DNA of 64,000 nt from Chitinophagaceae bacterium UBA1930. GTDB taxonomy: Bacteria; Bacteroidota; Bacteroidia; Chitinophagales; Chitinophagaceae. Below the pieces are notes generated by a model. It was not told where the DNA came from. It made no database searches and was given only the letters and a program-made list of their open reading frames with translations. The stretch lies in NCBI GenBank assembly GCA_002337145.1, contig DDFK01000002.1, forward strand, positions 1,088,490 through 1,152,489. The letters are read 5' to 3'. The position numbers and the translations under genes are program-made. Below, piece after piece: positions 50,639 to 59,934 of this stretch (within the stretch, counting starts at the first letter, position 1; each line of letters begins with the position of its first letter).

Positions 50639-53053
50639 TTAATATACGATAATCCTGTCAGCCCATTGTTTTTGACTGTTGGAAACCTGTATGAAGTAAG
50701 TGCCCTTGGCCATTGCTATTGGCAACTTCACTTGCAACTGTGTGCTGCTATTGGTTGAATTGCTGGTACCTGTTACGGTGCAACCATAAGTCCTGCCATC
50801 AACACTGCGTAAAGTGGCTTTGAATGTAGCTGCATTATTGTTGCCTGCACCGTTCAATGTTACAATAACGGTTTGGCCTTGTGCAACCGGGTTTGGATAC
50901 AGTTGCATGCCATTGGATGTTCTTGAACCTGAATTGGAAGTCACAGTACAAAGCTTCACATCAATTGTTGCAATATTGCTGTAAGCAACGGCACCGCATA
51001 CAGTAGAACTTACTTTTAACCTGTAATAGGTAATAGCAGATGCCAAGCCAGCTTGGTAGAATGATTGCGTACTGTTTATATCTGTCCACGGACCAGTAGC
51101 TGAACTTGCTTTTTGCCATTGGTAGCTTACTGTTCCATTGGTGTAATGGCAGTTCTGCATCAGGCTAAGCACTTCCGGTACCTGTGTGTTGCTGCAAACG
51201 GTTTGAGAAACCGGAGTAATGGTGCCTGCTTCAATTGCAGGGTAAACATATACTGGTACTTCGTTGCTGTATGCTGCGTTACCACAACCATCGCCCACTT
51301 TTCTGCGGTATTTGGTATCAACAGAAATGCTTGTTGCATTATAAGTAGGGGCATTGGTATTGGTTACATTGGTCCATGAGCCGCCGTTTGAGCTGGTTTC
51401 CCAAGTGTATTGAAGCGAACCGCCACCACCACATGCATCTAATATATTGTTGATAATGCCAGGTGCCGTACCGCTACAAGTAACAATGGGGCCATCAACA
51501 ATACCACCTTTTAAAGATGCAATTGCTTGCAGGTTGATAGCAATTTCATTGGAATAAAGAATGGTATTATTGGCATCTGTAACCTGTCTGCGGAAACTGG
51601 TATTGTGGTTCAATGCACCAGATGTATAGTTTACACCTGTTTCGCCAGCAATATTTTCCCAGTTGCCATTGTCGTTCTTTTGCCATTGATAACTATATGG
51701 TGTTGAGCCGCCAGTTGCAGGTGTGCCGTTAAGCGTTCCTGGAGAAGTACCGGCCGTAACGCAAGTGCCTGTATAGGATGAGGAAATTGTACCGCTTGTT
51801 AAAGGGTTTGGTGGGTCAATACATACAATATTTGTATAGTACGTGTATTGAGCAGAAGCACAAATGTTATCAATGGACCTTCTGTAACAGGTACGTGTTG
51901 TGGGTGTTGATTCGGCATAGTAATTGGAGCTGCCGGCACTAAATGAAGATGGCTGCCATGAACCCCCGTTATCAGTACTAAGATCCCATTTGTAATTTCC
52001 ACCATAAATGTATGAAGCTGACTGAACATTCACTACAGTATAGGTAGGTGCATTAGGGGCAATTAATGTAGCCGGGTTTGTAGCAATAAGTCCTGCATTG
52101 GGTGTGCCTGTTGCAAGAATAATTTCAGCTTCGCCGCTGTAGCCTGAATTACCGCTTGCGTCTGACGCTTTTCTACGGTAAGAAGTATTTTCAGTGAAAC
52201 TTGTTGGGGTATAAGAAATGCCGGTAGCACCAGCTACAACTGTCCAAGAAGTACTTGCTGTTTTTTGCTCCCATTGATAAGTGTACGGCGGCGTTCCGCC
52301 AATAGGCAATTGGCCTGTCAGTTGGCCGGGCAAGCTTCCAGGAAAAACACAGCCATAAACGCTCGTCCAACTGCGGGGATCAAATGCTTGCGTTAAAACC
52401 ACTGTTATTACAACGGAGTTACTATATGCACTGTTGCCGCAATTGTTGTCAGTGGCTTTTCTTCTGATATAATAGATACCTTCTGTTGTAAAAGCGGGTG
52501 GTTGATAATTTGAAGATGTTATACCTGCTATGGTATTCCATGGACCTGTGCTACTGCCAACAGAAATTTCCCATGTATAGGAATAAGATCCGCTACCGTA
52601 GTTTGCAGGTGCAACAGAAGCGATTTCTGGAGGCAATGTATTTATTAAAACAGTACCGTAACCACTAAGGTATATACTGCCACCAGTAAGGTTGCTGCCA
52701 AATAAAAAACTAACAATATTTGAATAGGCAGTGGCCCCAGAAGCATCTGTAACTTTTCTTCTGTAGTCTGTGCTGTAAAAAAGAATACCAGGACTCAAGT
52801 TCTCGCTGGTTGCCCCAATAACTGTTGTCCATTGAGATGCAGCTATCTTGGCTTCCCACTGATAGCTATATGCACCGGAACCTCCGGAAGCACTTGTTAC
52901 ATTACTGATGTTGGGGGCAGGGGAACTGGCCGAGGCACAGGCCGATGGTATCGCAATCGTTCCGCCGTTTAATTGGGCCTTACCTGTAAATGATAAAAGA
53001 GCAAAAACTGTCAACATAAAAGTTGACCTGACAATAGGTACAAAAAATTTCAT
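50639..53053 (-). CDS. T9SS-secreted repeat protein (paralogue 2)
   Basis: This 804-residue protein has a signal peptide (about residues 1-26) and Ig-like modules with YSYQWE and TKYRRKV..CGNAAYSNEV, as in paralogue 1. The C-terminal T9SS sorting domain is complete, with LYPNPVAQGQTVIV near residue 720 and ending KGTYFIQVSNSQKQWADRIIVY. The last 200 residues align closely with paralogue 1 (shared TVCSNTQ.PEV..LMQNCHYTN and SSTVC..AYSN segments), so they arose by tandem duplication. It is probably a surface or adhesion protein; no enzyme motif is seen. Confidence 0.8.
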   Translation of the reverse strand: MKFFVPIVRSTFMLTVFALLSFTGKAQLNGGTIAIPSACASASSPAPNISNVTSASGGSGAYSYQWEAKIAASQWTTVIGATSENLSPGILFYSTDYRRKVTDASGATAYSNIVSFLFGSNLTGGSIYLSGYGTVLINTLPPEIASVAPANYGSGSYSYTWEISVGSSTGPWNTIAGITSSNYQPPAFTTEGIYYIRRKATDNNCGNSAYSNSVVITVVLTQAFDPRSWTSVYGCVFPGSLPGQLTGQLPIGGTPPYTYQWEQKTASTSWTVVAGATGISYTPTSFTENTSYRRKASDASGNSGYSGEAEIILATGTPNAGLIATNPATLIAPNAPTYTVVNVQSASYIYGGNYKWDLSTDNGGSWQPSSFSAGSSNYYAESTPTTRTCYRRSIDNICASAQYTYYTNIVCIDPPNPLTSGTISSSYTGTCVTAGTSPGTLNGTPATGGSTPYSYQWQKNDNGNWENIAGETGVNYTSGALNHNTSFRRQVTDANNTILYSNEIAINLQAIASLKGGIVDGPIVTCSGTAPGIINNILDACGGGGSLQYTWETSSNGGSWTNVTNTNAPTYNATSISVDTKYRRKVGDGCGNAAYSNEVPVYVYPAIEAGTITPVSQTVCSNTQVPEVLSLMQNCHYTNGTVSYQWQKASSATGPWTDINSTQSFYQAGLASAITYYRLKVSSTVCGAVAYSNIATIDVKLCTVTSNSGSRTSNGMQLYPNPVAQGQTVIVTLNGAGNNNAATFKATLRSVDGRTYGCTVTGTSNSTNSSTQLQVKLPIAMAKGTYFIQVSNSQKQWADRIIVY

Positions 53054-53190
53054 AAACGCTTGTTTTGTTGTTTAAACAGCGTTTTTCACGGATAAGTTTA
53101 GAGAGGAAATTCGTAATAGGAGGTCGGATTAAATCTAGAGGTCGTAAAGGTAGAGCAAATATTTTATTAATAGGTTGCTTGCACAGAAAA

Positions 53191-53604
53191 TTAATTTAAG
53201 AATAAAGCCCTTACGTCCGATGTAGGTATCATGCAGCTTTCCTTTTTCCCGAACCATTTGTACCTGTTGCGGGCAACCCATTTGTATATACCTTCCCGTA
53301 TAAAGCGTGGTACAAGAATAAAAAAGTATAGAACCTTTACCGGAAAAGACAGGTGCCGGCATATACGCAGGGCTGCGGATGAGTGGATATAAACTTTGCC
53401 TTGCTCAATAAAAACAACCGAATCTACTGTTGGTGCAATGTGGTATTTTTCTTTTAATGCAATACCTACTTCGCTTTGTAAAGGGGCAAAGCGGAGGTTC
53501 TTTTTCCTGTTCCATTTAATGGCAAAGTTTACCATGGTATTGCAGTAATTGCAAACACCATCAAACAGTACTACTGGGTTGCGTAAATTATCTATATCAA
53601 CCAT
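53191..53604 (-). CDS. DCC-family thiol-disulfide oxidoreductase-like protein (DUF393)
   Basis: This 137-residue protein begins with VVLFDGVCNYCNTMVNFAIKWN, the Asp-Gly-x-Cys-x-x-Cys signature that gives the DCC family its name. It continues with LRFAPLQSEVG and a later helix with SSAALRICRHL. It is thioredoxin-like and soluble apart from a hydrophobic C-terminal stretch. The electron partner is unknown. The ATG at 53604 is preferred over an extension to 53637. Confidence 0.85.
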   Translation of the reverse strand: MVDIDNLRNPVVLFDGVCNYCNTMVNFAIKWNRKKNLRFAPLQSEVGIALKEKYHIAPTVDSVVFIEQGKVYIHSSAALRICRHLSFPVKVLYFFILVPRFIREGIYKWVARNRYKWFGKKESCMIPTSDVRALFLN

Positions 53605-53628
53605 GGTGCAAAAATACATACGCAAGCA

Positions 53629-53655
53629 AAAGGCCAACCCAATTGGTTGGCCTTT
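53629..53655 (-). terminator. Terminator after the YebC gene
   Basis: A perfect 11-bp stem (53629-53639 with 53645-53655) has core GGCCAACC/GGTTGGCC and a 5-nt loop. It sits 30 nt past the YebC stop (53686, minus strand), followed by TTTT on that strand. It overlaps the region just upstream of the DCC gene start. Confidence 0.8.
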
Positions 53656-53685
53656 GTTTCTTTTTACTGAAAAAAAATGCTTCTT

Positions 53686-54408
53686 TTAGCCCATGTTGTG
53701 AAACACTTTGTTCACGTCCTCATCCTGCTCCAAACGTTCAATCAGTTTCGAAACATCCTCGGCCTGCTCATCTGTTACCGGTACTGTGGTAGTCGGTATC
53801 CATTCCAGCTCCGCACTTATCGGTGTAATGTTTTTTTCTTCCAATGCTTTTTGCAATTGCCCAAAATCGGTAAATGCACAACGCAGCACCAATACATCCT
53901 CCCCATTTTCGCCAGATCCTTCGCCCAGTTCGTCCAAGCCAAAATCAATCAGTTCCAGTTCCAGGTCATCCATGTTCAGACCTTCGGGCTTTAGTTTAAA
54001 CACGCCCATTTTTTTGAACTGGAAGCTAACGCTGCCACTGTTACCCAAGGCTCCATTGCCTTTGTTAAAACAGGCTTTTACGTTGGCCACTGTACGTACG
54101 TGGTTGTCTGTGGCAGTTTCTACCAACAGGGCCACGCCATGTGGTGCGTATCCTTCATATAATATCTCTTCATAGTTGCTGGTATCCTTGCCCATGGCAC
54201 GTTTAATGGCGGCTTCCACACGGTCCTTTGGCATGCCCACACTACGGGCGTTCTGAAAGCACCTACGCAGTGCCGGGTTGGTGGCCACATCGGGGCCGCC
54301 GGCCTTTACCGCAATAATGATTTCCTTGCCAATACGTGTAAACTGTTTAGCCATCCTGTCCCAACGGGCAAACATGGTGGCTTTTCTAACTTCAAAAATC
54401 CTTCCCAT
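53686..54408 (-). CDS. YebC/PmpR-family regulator
   Basis: This 240-residue protein has the three-domain YebC layout. The N-terminal domain (about 1-80) has KATMFARWDRMAKQFTRIGKEI, and NPALRRCFQNARSVGMPKDRVEAAIKRAMG is the family signature. YEEILYEGYAPHGVALLVETATDN and the final VSKLIERLEQDEDVNKVFHNM are the other conserved blocks. Family members act as transcriptional regulators, or as factors easing translation of difficult peptides. The ATG at 54408 (MGRIFEVRK) is used because the upstream frame crosses a repeat element. Confidence 0.93.
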   Translation of the reverse strand: MGRIFEVRKATMFARWDRMAKQFTRIGKEIIIAVKAGGPDVATNPALRRCFQNARSVGMPKDRVEAAIKRAMGKDTSNYEEILYEGYAPHGVALLVETATDNHVRTVANVKACFNKGNGALGNSGSVSFQFKKMGVFKLKPEGLNMDDLELELIDFGLDELGEGSGENGEDVLVLRCAFTDFGQLQKALEEKNITPISAELEWIPTTTVPVTDEQAEDVSKLIERLEQDEDVNKVFHNMG

Positions 54409-54465
54409 AGTAACTAATCGTTTAAGTTTTATTTTTTGGTAACGGGCTGCGGTAGCATAACCGGG

Positions 54466-54490
54466 CTTCCGTGGCGTCGCACCCATCGGC
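54466..54490. repeat. Intergenic repeat copy 2 (GGCGTCGCACCCATCGGC)
   Basis: The 18-mer GGCGTCGCACCCATCGGC (54473-54490) is identical to that at 61233-61250. The preceding CTTCCGT (54466-54472) is shared with copy 1 at 775. It lies in the gap between the YebC start and the amino acid permease stop. Confidence 0.65.
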
Positions 54491-54545
54491 CATTGAACGG
54501 GGCCAAACAAAGCGGCTGCAAAAATAGGAGATGCTGCCGTAAAAA

Positions 54546-54577
54546 AAGAAGCCAACCCAATAATAGGTTGACTTCTT
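54546..54577 (-). terminator. Terminator after the amino acid permease gene
   Basis: The arms AAGAAGCCAACC (54546-54557) and GGTTGACTTCTT (54566-54577) form a 12-bp stem with one mismatch and an 8-nt loop. A T-run follows on the minus strand (54545 downwards). The gene stops at 54604. Confidence 0.7.
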
Positions 54578-54603
54578 CACTTTATACTATTTCAGTTTAA
54601 AAA

Positions 54604-56247
54604 TCAAGCAGATTTTTTGGCCAGTTTGCTGCCGAATATAAAAAGGTGCAGTGCGGCAAACACAAAAGAAACCGTCAACAGCGTTTTGTCTTCTGCCCAA
54701 CCCACTGTTTGCTGATGCCATAGTCCAACAATGGCCAACAGGGCACATAGGGCCAAACCTGTAACATTCATGGCTGTTTTGCCTTGCCTGTCATTCGTGT
54801 TTCCGCCAAGTACACTGTTTTTGATGCCATAATAAGCATAGATGTCCAAGCCTATCAACATCCAAACCACCAAACGTACCCAGGTGTCGGCAGGTAAAAA
54901 TACCATCATGAACAAACAGGTACCGATACCAAGAATGGGAACCAATGGAACCAATGGAGTCTTGAATGCCCTTGGTGCATCTGGCATTTTCTTACGCATT
55001 ACCATTACGCCCACGCATACCAATATAAATGCAAATAGGGTGCCGATGCTGGTCATTTCGCCCACAACCCTTGCCGGTACAAACGCAGCAAAAAGGCTCA
55101 CGAAAATCATGAACAGGAAATTGTTCTTGGATGGCGTACGGAATTTGGGATGCACCGCCGAAAATACTTTTGGAATCAGACCATCTTTACTCATACTAAA
55201 AAATACACGGCTTTGTCCCATCAGCATTACGAGTATAACGGATGCATAACCAGCAAGAATGGCAACAACAATAGCCCTGTTCAACCAAGGGAAGTCCGGT
55301 ATCCATACACCGGCTGCATTCTGTTTGCCCATATGCTCAATGGCTACGGCAACAGGTGCAATACCATCCTGGCCTTTAAATGATGTGTAGCTGGTAACAC
55401 CTGTCATAACATGTGCAAACAGTATGTACAAAACGGTACAGATAGCCAGTGAGCCCAATATGCCCCAAGGCATATCTTTTTTGGGATTCTTTGCCTCTTG
55501 TGCAGCAGTACTTACCGCATCAAAACCAATGTAGGCAAAAAACACAATGGCGGCCGCACGTACAATGCCGCTAAAGCCAAATTCGCCAAATGTTCCTGTA
55601 TTGTCAGGTATATAAGGATGGTAGTTTTCGTTGTTGATGTATTTCCAGCCCAGGAAAATAAATATCAGTACCACCACTACTTTAAGTCCTACAATAATGG
55701 CATTAACCCTTGCACTTTCTTGTGTGCCTTTTATTAATAACAAGCTCATCAGTACCACGATAAACACCGCCGGTAAATTGATTACGCCACCATCCCAAGG
55801 GCCTGTAGCAAGCCATGTGGGCAGGTCAATATCAAAGCCATGCAAGAATTTTACGAGGTACCTGCTCCAACTGATGCTTACGGTTGCAGCACCAACGGCA
55901 TATTCCAGTACAAGGTCCCAACCAATGATCCATGCAATGAACTCGCCCATGGTTGCATAAGAATAAGTATAGGCACTACCTGCAACGGGAATCATGGATG
56001 CAAATTCTGCATAGCATAGTCCGGCAAACCCGCAACCCAATGCCGCTATAATAAATGAAATGGTAATTGCCGGGCCAGCCTGGTTTGCGGCAGCCCCGCC
56101 TGTAATAGAAAAAAGCCCTGCCCCAATAATTGCCCCAATGCCCAGTGCAATAAGGGAGCCTTTGCCCAATGTCCGTTTCAGCCCTTTTTCCGATTCGGTC
56201 GCTTCAGCCAATAATCCGGCCAATGGTTTTCTTACAAATAAACTCAT
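54604..56247 (-). CDS. APC-family amino acid permease (cationic amino acid transporter type)
   Basis: This 547-residue protein has 12-14 predicted helices. The first helices, with GIGAIIGAGLFSITGGAAANQAGPAITISFIIAALGCGFAGLCYAEFASMIPVAGSAYTYSYATMGE, match the APC superfamily's CAT group, as do FFAYIGFDAVSTAAQEAKNPKKDMPWGI and the two extra C-terminal helices. It imports an amino acid by secondary transport; the substrate cannot be read from sequence. It is divergent from the dicarboxylate symporter, with a 145-nt gap carrying a 12-bp inverted repeat. Confidence 0.88.
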   Translation of the reverse strand: MSLFVRKPLAGLLAEATESEKGLKRTLGKGSLIALGIGAIIGAGLFSITGGAAANQAGPAITISFIIAALGCGFAGLCYAEFASMIPVAGSAYTYSYATMGEFIAWIIGWDLVLEYAVGAATVSISWSRYLVKFLHGFDIDLPTWLATGPWDGGVINLPAVFIVVLMSLLLIKGTQESARVNAIIVGLKVVVVLIFIFLGWKYINNENYHPYIPDNTGTFGEFGFSGIVRAAAIVFFAYIGFDAVSTAAQEAKNPKKDMPWGILGSLAICTVLYILFAHVMTGVTSYTSFKGQDGIAPVAVAIEHMGKQNAAGVWIPDFPWLNRAIVVAILAGYASVILVMLMGQSRVFFSMSKDGLIPKVFSAVHPKFRTPSKNNFLFMIFVSLFAAFVPARVVGEMTSIGTLFAFILVCVGVMVMRKKMPDAPRAFKTPLVPLVPILGIGTCLFMMVFLPADTWVRLVVWMLIGLDIYAYYGIKNSVLGGNTNDRQGKTAMNVTGLALCALLAIVGLWHQQTVGWAEDKTLLTVSFVFAALHLFIFGSKLAKKSA

Positions 56248-56330
56248 AGTACAGTTGGTTAAGTTTTAAAGTTTGGTTCGGAAAAATAGGCATTAAATCA
56301 TTTCCTAGTGGCAAAAGTTTTACAGATGGC

Positions 56331-56374
56331 GGTTTGGCAATAGTTTACCAACTTAATTACTATATTGCCAAACC
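56331..56374. promoter_or_regulatory. 12-bp inverted repeat in the permease/symporter divergent promoter region
   Basis: GGTTTGGCAATA (56331-56342) and TATTGCCAAACC (56363-56374) are perfectly complementary and separated by 20 nt, or two helical turns. The right arm overlaps a -7-like TATATTGCC and ends 18 nt before the symporter ATG at 56393. It is a likely regulator-binding site, possibly shared by both genes. Confidence 0.55.
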
Positions 56375-56392
56375 AATAAAACAACTGCTTGC

Positions 56393-57661
56393 ATGCAAAC
56401 ATCGAATACTGTGCCCGCTAAGAAAAGCAAACTTACCTTGTGGATTTTAGTTGCGATGCTGTTGGGTATTGGTGTAGGGTATTGGGTACACGAAAAGTAT
56501 GGTGCCGATACAGTCAAAGTTTTTGCAGAGAATATAAAATTGCTTACCACCATTTTTTTGAGGATGGTGCAAATGATTATTGCCCCTATTGTTTTTTCAA
56601 CGCTAGTTGTAGGTATTGCCAAATTGGGTGATATGAAAACGGTGGGTAGGGTTGGTGGAAAGGCAATGCTTTGGTTTATCAGTGCATCATTGTTATCGCT
56701 TTCTCTTGGTTTGTTATTGGTAAATATTTTTAAGCCAGGCGTTGGTGTGGATATTAAGCATACCGATATGGCAGCCGTGAACGACCTGCTTGAAAAGTCA
56801 AAAGGTTTCTCTTTGGCAAAGTTTGTAGAACATGTGGTGCCCCGTAGTGTAATTGAGGCAATGGCTACCAATGAAATTCTGCAACTGGTTGTTTTTTCTA
56901 TATTTTTTGGCATTGCACTTACCGCAATTGGCAAAAAAGGCGAACCAATTATACATGCGTTGGATTCGTTGGCCCATGTGGTTTTAAAAATGGTTGCTTA
57001 TGTTATGTACCTAGCTCCACTAGGTGTTTTTGGTGCAATGGCTGCGGCTATTGCCAAAAACGGATTGGGCATATTGGTCACCTTTGGTAAATATATTGGG
57101 GAGTTTTATTTGGGTTTACTACTGCTATGGATATTGCTTTTAATGGTTGGTTATCTGTTCCTGAAAGGAAGGCTGCCCGTATTGCTAAAACGTATCGCTA
57201 CGCCTATGGGTATCGCATTCAGCACGGCAAGTAGCGAAGCTGTTTATCCTAAATTAGTTGAGGAAATGGAAAGATTTGGTTGCAATAACAAAATTGTAAG
57301 TTTTGTTTTGCCTCTAGGCTATTCGTTTAATTTAGATGGCAGCATGATGTATATGACATTTGCAAGCATGTTTATTGCCCAGGCTTTTGGCATAACACAT
57401 ATTACTGATAGTACCAGCCAGCAAATAATTATGTTATTGGTATTCTTAATAACCAGTAAAGGCATAGCGGGTGTGCCACGGGCAAGTTTGGTAGTGGTGC
57501 TGGCAACAGGTGCCATGTTTGGTTTGCCACCAGAAGGCGTTGGTTTAATTTTAGCAATTGATGTTTTTTGCGATATGGGCAGAACCATGACCAATGTATT
57601 AGGCAACGCCTTGGCAACAGCAGCAGTAAGCAAATGGGAAGGCGAACTGGAAGGCAGTTAG
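56393..57661 (+). CDS. Dicarboxylate/amino acid:cation symporter (DAACS family)
   Basis: This 422-residue protein has the eight-helix DAACS fold. ATPMGIAFSTASSEAVYPKL contains the serine-rich hairpin (HP1), LPLGYSFNLDGSMMYMTFASMF is the NMDGT-type TM7 motif in the variant NLDGS, and TSKGIAGVPRASLVVVLATG is HP2. IDVFCDMGRTMTNVLGNALAT is the substrate-binding TM8. It imports glutamate, aspartate or C4-dicarboxylates with Na+ or H+. It is the first gene of a four-gene plus-strand cluster, with DedA 24 nt downstream. Confidence 0.9.
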   Translation: MQTSNTVPAKKSKLTLWILVAMLLGIGVGYWVHEKYGADTVKVFAENIKLLTTIFLRMVQMIIAPIVFSTLVVGIAKLGDMKTVGRVGGKAMLWFISASLLSLSLGLLLVNIFKPGVGVDIKHTDMAAVNDLLEKSKGFSLAKFVEHVVPRSVIEAMATNEILQLVVFSIFFGIALTAIGKKGEPIIHALDSLAHVVLKMVAYVMYLAPLGVFGAMAAAIAKNGLGILVTFGKYIGEFYLGLLLLWILLLMVGYLFLKGRLPVLLKRIATPMGIAFSTASSEAVYPKLVEEMERFGCNNKIVSFVLPLGYSFNLDGSMMYMTFASMFIAQAFGITHITDSTSQQIIMLLVFLITSKGIAGVPRASLVVVLATGAMFGLPPEGVGLILAIDVFCDMGRTMTNVLGNALATAAVSKWEGELEGS

Positions 57662-57685
57662 TAAACGAACACTTAAGATTGAACC

Positions 57686-58633
57686 ATGAAAAATTACATG
57701 AAGATCAGTATTGCTTTTATTGTACTCATTTTTTCTGTGAAATGTTTTGCACAGGACAGTGTAAGGATTGTTTTGCAGAACCAGTACAACGCCAAAATAA
57801 AAGCGGCCACTGTTACTGTTAACAATGATACAAGCAGTTTTGTAACAAACGACAAAGGCGAAGTAGCTTTAAAAGTGGGTGCTACAGATAGCATCAAAGT
57901 TTCAGCAACAGGTTATGCAACTACTGTGCTGGCGGTAAAAAATATTCCGGCCAGCAAAACAGTAGTTGTGAAAAAAGAGTTCAGTTGGAAAGACCTACTT
58001 ACGCCCATGTTCTATATCATTAATGGTGGGCTATGGTTTTTGTTGATTGTTGTTTTTGCCGAAACTGGACTCTTCATCGGCTTCTTCTTCCCCGGCGATA
58101 GCCTGTTGTTTGTAGCAGGCATTTACAGTGCAGAAATCATCGGCAACATTTTCCCGTTTGTACACAATGAATATATACACCTGTTTATCTTATGGATGCT
58201 CATTTCCATAGCAGGTATATTGGGCAATATGATCGGTTACTGGTTCGGCAAAAAAGTAGGCCCAACCATGTACCATTGGAAAGACAATATACTGTTCAAA
58301 CAGAAATACTTGCAACAGGCACACGATTTTTACGAAAAGCATGGTGGCGGTGCCATCATTATTGCAAGATTCCTGCCCATTATCAGGACTTTTGCACCCA
58401 TTGTGGCAGGTATTGTGGCCATGGATAAAAAGAAATTCACTTACTACAATGTACTCGGTTGCATCGCTTGGGTTTTTAGCATGTTGGTTGCAGGGCATTT
58501 TTTGCAGAAGTGGATACTGAACCAGTTCAATTTCGACCTGCGTGAACACCTCGAAGTAATTGTAATAGGGATAGTATTGGTAACAACGGCACCAATTATT
58601 TTAAAACTGGTTACCAGCAAAAAGAAGCAATAA
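57686..58633 (+). CDS. DedA-family membrane protein with N-terminal periplasmic domain
   Basis: This 315-residue protein starts with a signal peptide (about residues 1-22). A carboxypeptidase-regulatory-like beta sandwich follows (about 24-95; AKIKAATVTVNNDTSSFVTNDKGEVALKVG...). Then comes the DedA/SNARE-associated core (about 105-310) with ETGLFIGFFFPGDSLLFVAG and ARFLPIIRTFAPIVAG, including the two conserved Arg residues. DedA proteins recycle undecaprenyl phosphate and keep membrane homeostasis. Fusion of an exported domain to DedA is unusual. The symporter lies 24 nt upstream, and a tandem MFS pair follows 60 nt downstream. Confidence 0.85.
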   Translation: MKNYMKISIAFIVLIFSVKCFAQDSVRIVLQNQYNAKIKAATVTVNNDTSSFVTNDKGEVALKVGATDSIKVSATGYATTVLAVKNIPASKTVVVKKEFSWKDLLTPMFYIINGGLWFLLIVVFAETGLFIGFFFPGDSLLFVAGIYSAEIIGNIFPFVHNEYIHLFILWMLISIAGILGNMIGYWFGKKVGPTMYHWKDNILFKQKYLQQAHDFYEKHGGGAIIIARFLPIIRTFAPIVAGIVAMDKKKFTYYNVLGCIAWVFSMLVAGHFLQKWILNQFNFDLREHLEVIVIGIVLVTTAPIILKLVTSKKKQ

Positions 58634-58693
58634 CATTGTTACCTGTTACTGGAAACCAACAACCAGCAACAATTATAACCCCAACCTTGCCAA

Positions 58694-59920
58694 ATGCAAC
58701 AAAAACAATACAGTGTTTTTTCACTTCCTGTTATCGTAGGTGCATTGGGCTTTTTTGTGGATGTATTCGATTTACTGCTGTTCAACATTATCCGAAAGCC
58801 CAGTTTAAAAAGCCTGGGCCTTGACGAGAACAGTATCGATACCACTGGCGAGTTCATTCTCAATATACAGATGCTGGGCTTGGTAGTGGGCGGCATTTTA
58901 TGGGGTATGCTGGGCGACAAAAAAGGTAGGCTTAAAGTACTCTTCGGTTCCATATTGCTATACTCCGTTGCAACCATTGCAAACGGGTTTGTTCAGGATG
59001 CTACCACATACACCTGGCTCAGGTTCATAGCAGGGTTGGGGCTTGCTGGCGAGCTTGGTGCAAGCATTACCTTAACCAGCGAAATTTTGCCCAAAGAAAA
59101 AAGGGGGCTGGCTGCCACTATTATTGCCACCACAGGTGTGCTGGGCACCGTTACTGCTTTTTATGTAAACGATTATTTCAACAACTGGCGTCTCTGCTAC
59201 TTCATTGGCGGTGGTATGGGGCTACTGCTGTTGCTGCTCCGTGTAAGTATCAAAGAAAGTGGCATGTACCACAATGTAAAAAACGAACAGGTACAGTTGG
59301 GCAATTTCTGGATGTTCCTCAATAACAAAGACCGTTTCTTTAGATATATACGCAGCATATTGATTGGCTTGCCCGTTTGGTATGCCATTGGTGTGCTGGT
59401 AAGTTTCAGCAACAAATTCGGCAAGGGCATGGGCATAGAAAATGTGGATCCCGGCCGTGCCGTGCTATATCAATATGCGGGGCTTGCCCTAGGCGATTTA
59501 AGTGCAGGCATCTTAAGCAATATCATCAAAAGCAGGCGAAAGGCACTCTTTATATTTTACGGCATAGCAGCCCTGTTCATGGTACTGTACTTTATGCAAC
59601 ACAATGGCAGCCTGCAGGGCATGTACTGGATATGTTGCGGCCTGGGTTTTGGCTCGGGTATTTCGGTACTCTATATAAGTATGAGTGCCGAACAGTTCGG
59701 CACCAACCTCAGGGCCACAGCTACTACTTCCATCCCCAATTTTGTGCGTGGTGGTTTGGTGCTGATAAGCCTGTTGTTTCAATGGATACGCTCATTAAAA
59801 GGAATGGATTATGTGACGGCTGGCTGGATCGTGGGCATCATTGTAATGGGCATTGCAACAACTGCCGTAATTTTTACCAAAGAAACCTTTGGCAAAGACC
59901 TTGACTTTATTGAAAAATAA
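58694..59920 (+). CDS. MFS transporter (tandem copy 1)
   Basis: This 408-residue protein has 12 predicted helices. The motifs DVFDLLLF in TM1 and GGILWGMLGDKKGRLKVLFGSILLY are typical of the sialate/metabolite:H+ symporter-type MFS. RFIAGLGLAGELGASITLTSEILPKEKRG is the TM4-TM5 signature. Late EQFGTNLRATATTSIPNFVRGG is shared with copy 2. The substrate is unknown, and the position after a dicarboxylate symporter hints at organic acids or sugars. It ends 14 nt before copy 2. Confidence 0.88.
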   Translation: MQQKQYSVFSLPVIVGALGFFVDVFDLLLFNIIRKPSLKSLGLDENSIDTTGEFILNIQMLGLVVGGILWGMLGDKKGRLKVLFGSILLYSVATIANGFVQDATTYTWLRFIAGLGLAGELGASITLTSEILPKEKRGLAATIIATTGVLGTVTAFYVNDYFNNWRLCYFIGGGMGLLLLLLRVSIKESGMYHNVKNEQVQLGNFWMFLNNKDRFFRYIRSILIGLPVWYAIGVLVSFSNKFGKGMGIENVDPGRAVLYQYAGLALGDLSAGILSNIIKSRRKALFIFYGIAALFMVLYFMQHNGSLQGMYWICCGLGFGSGISVLYISMSAEQFGTNLRATATTSIPNFVRGGLVLISLLFQWIRSLKGMDYVTAGWIVGIIVMGIATTAVIFTKETFGKDLDFIEK

Positions 59921-59934
59921 ATAACACCGCCATT

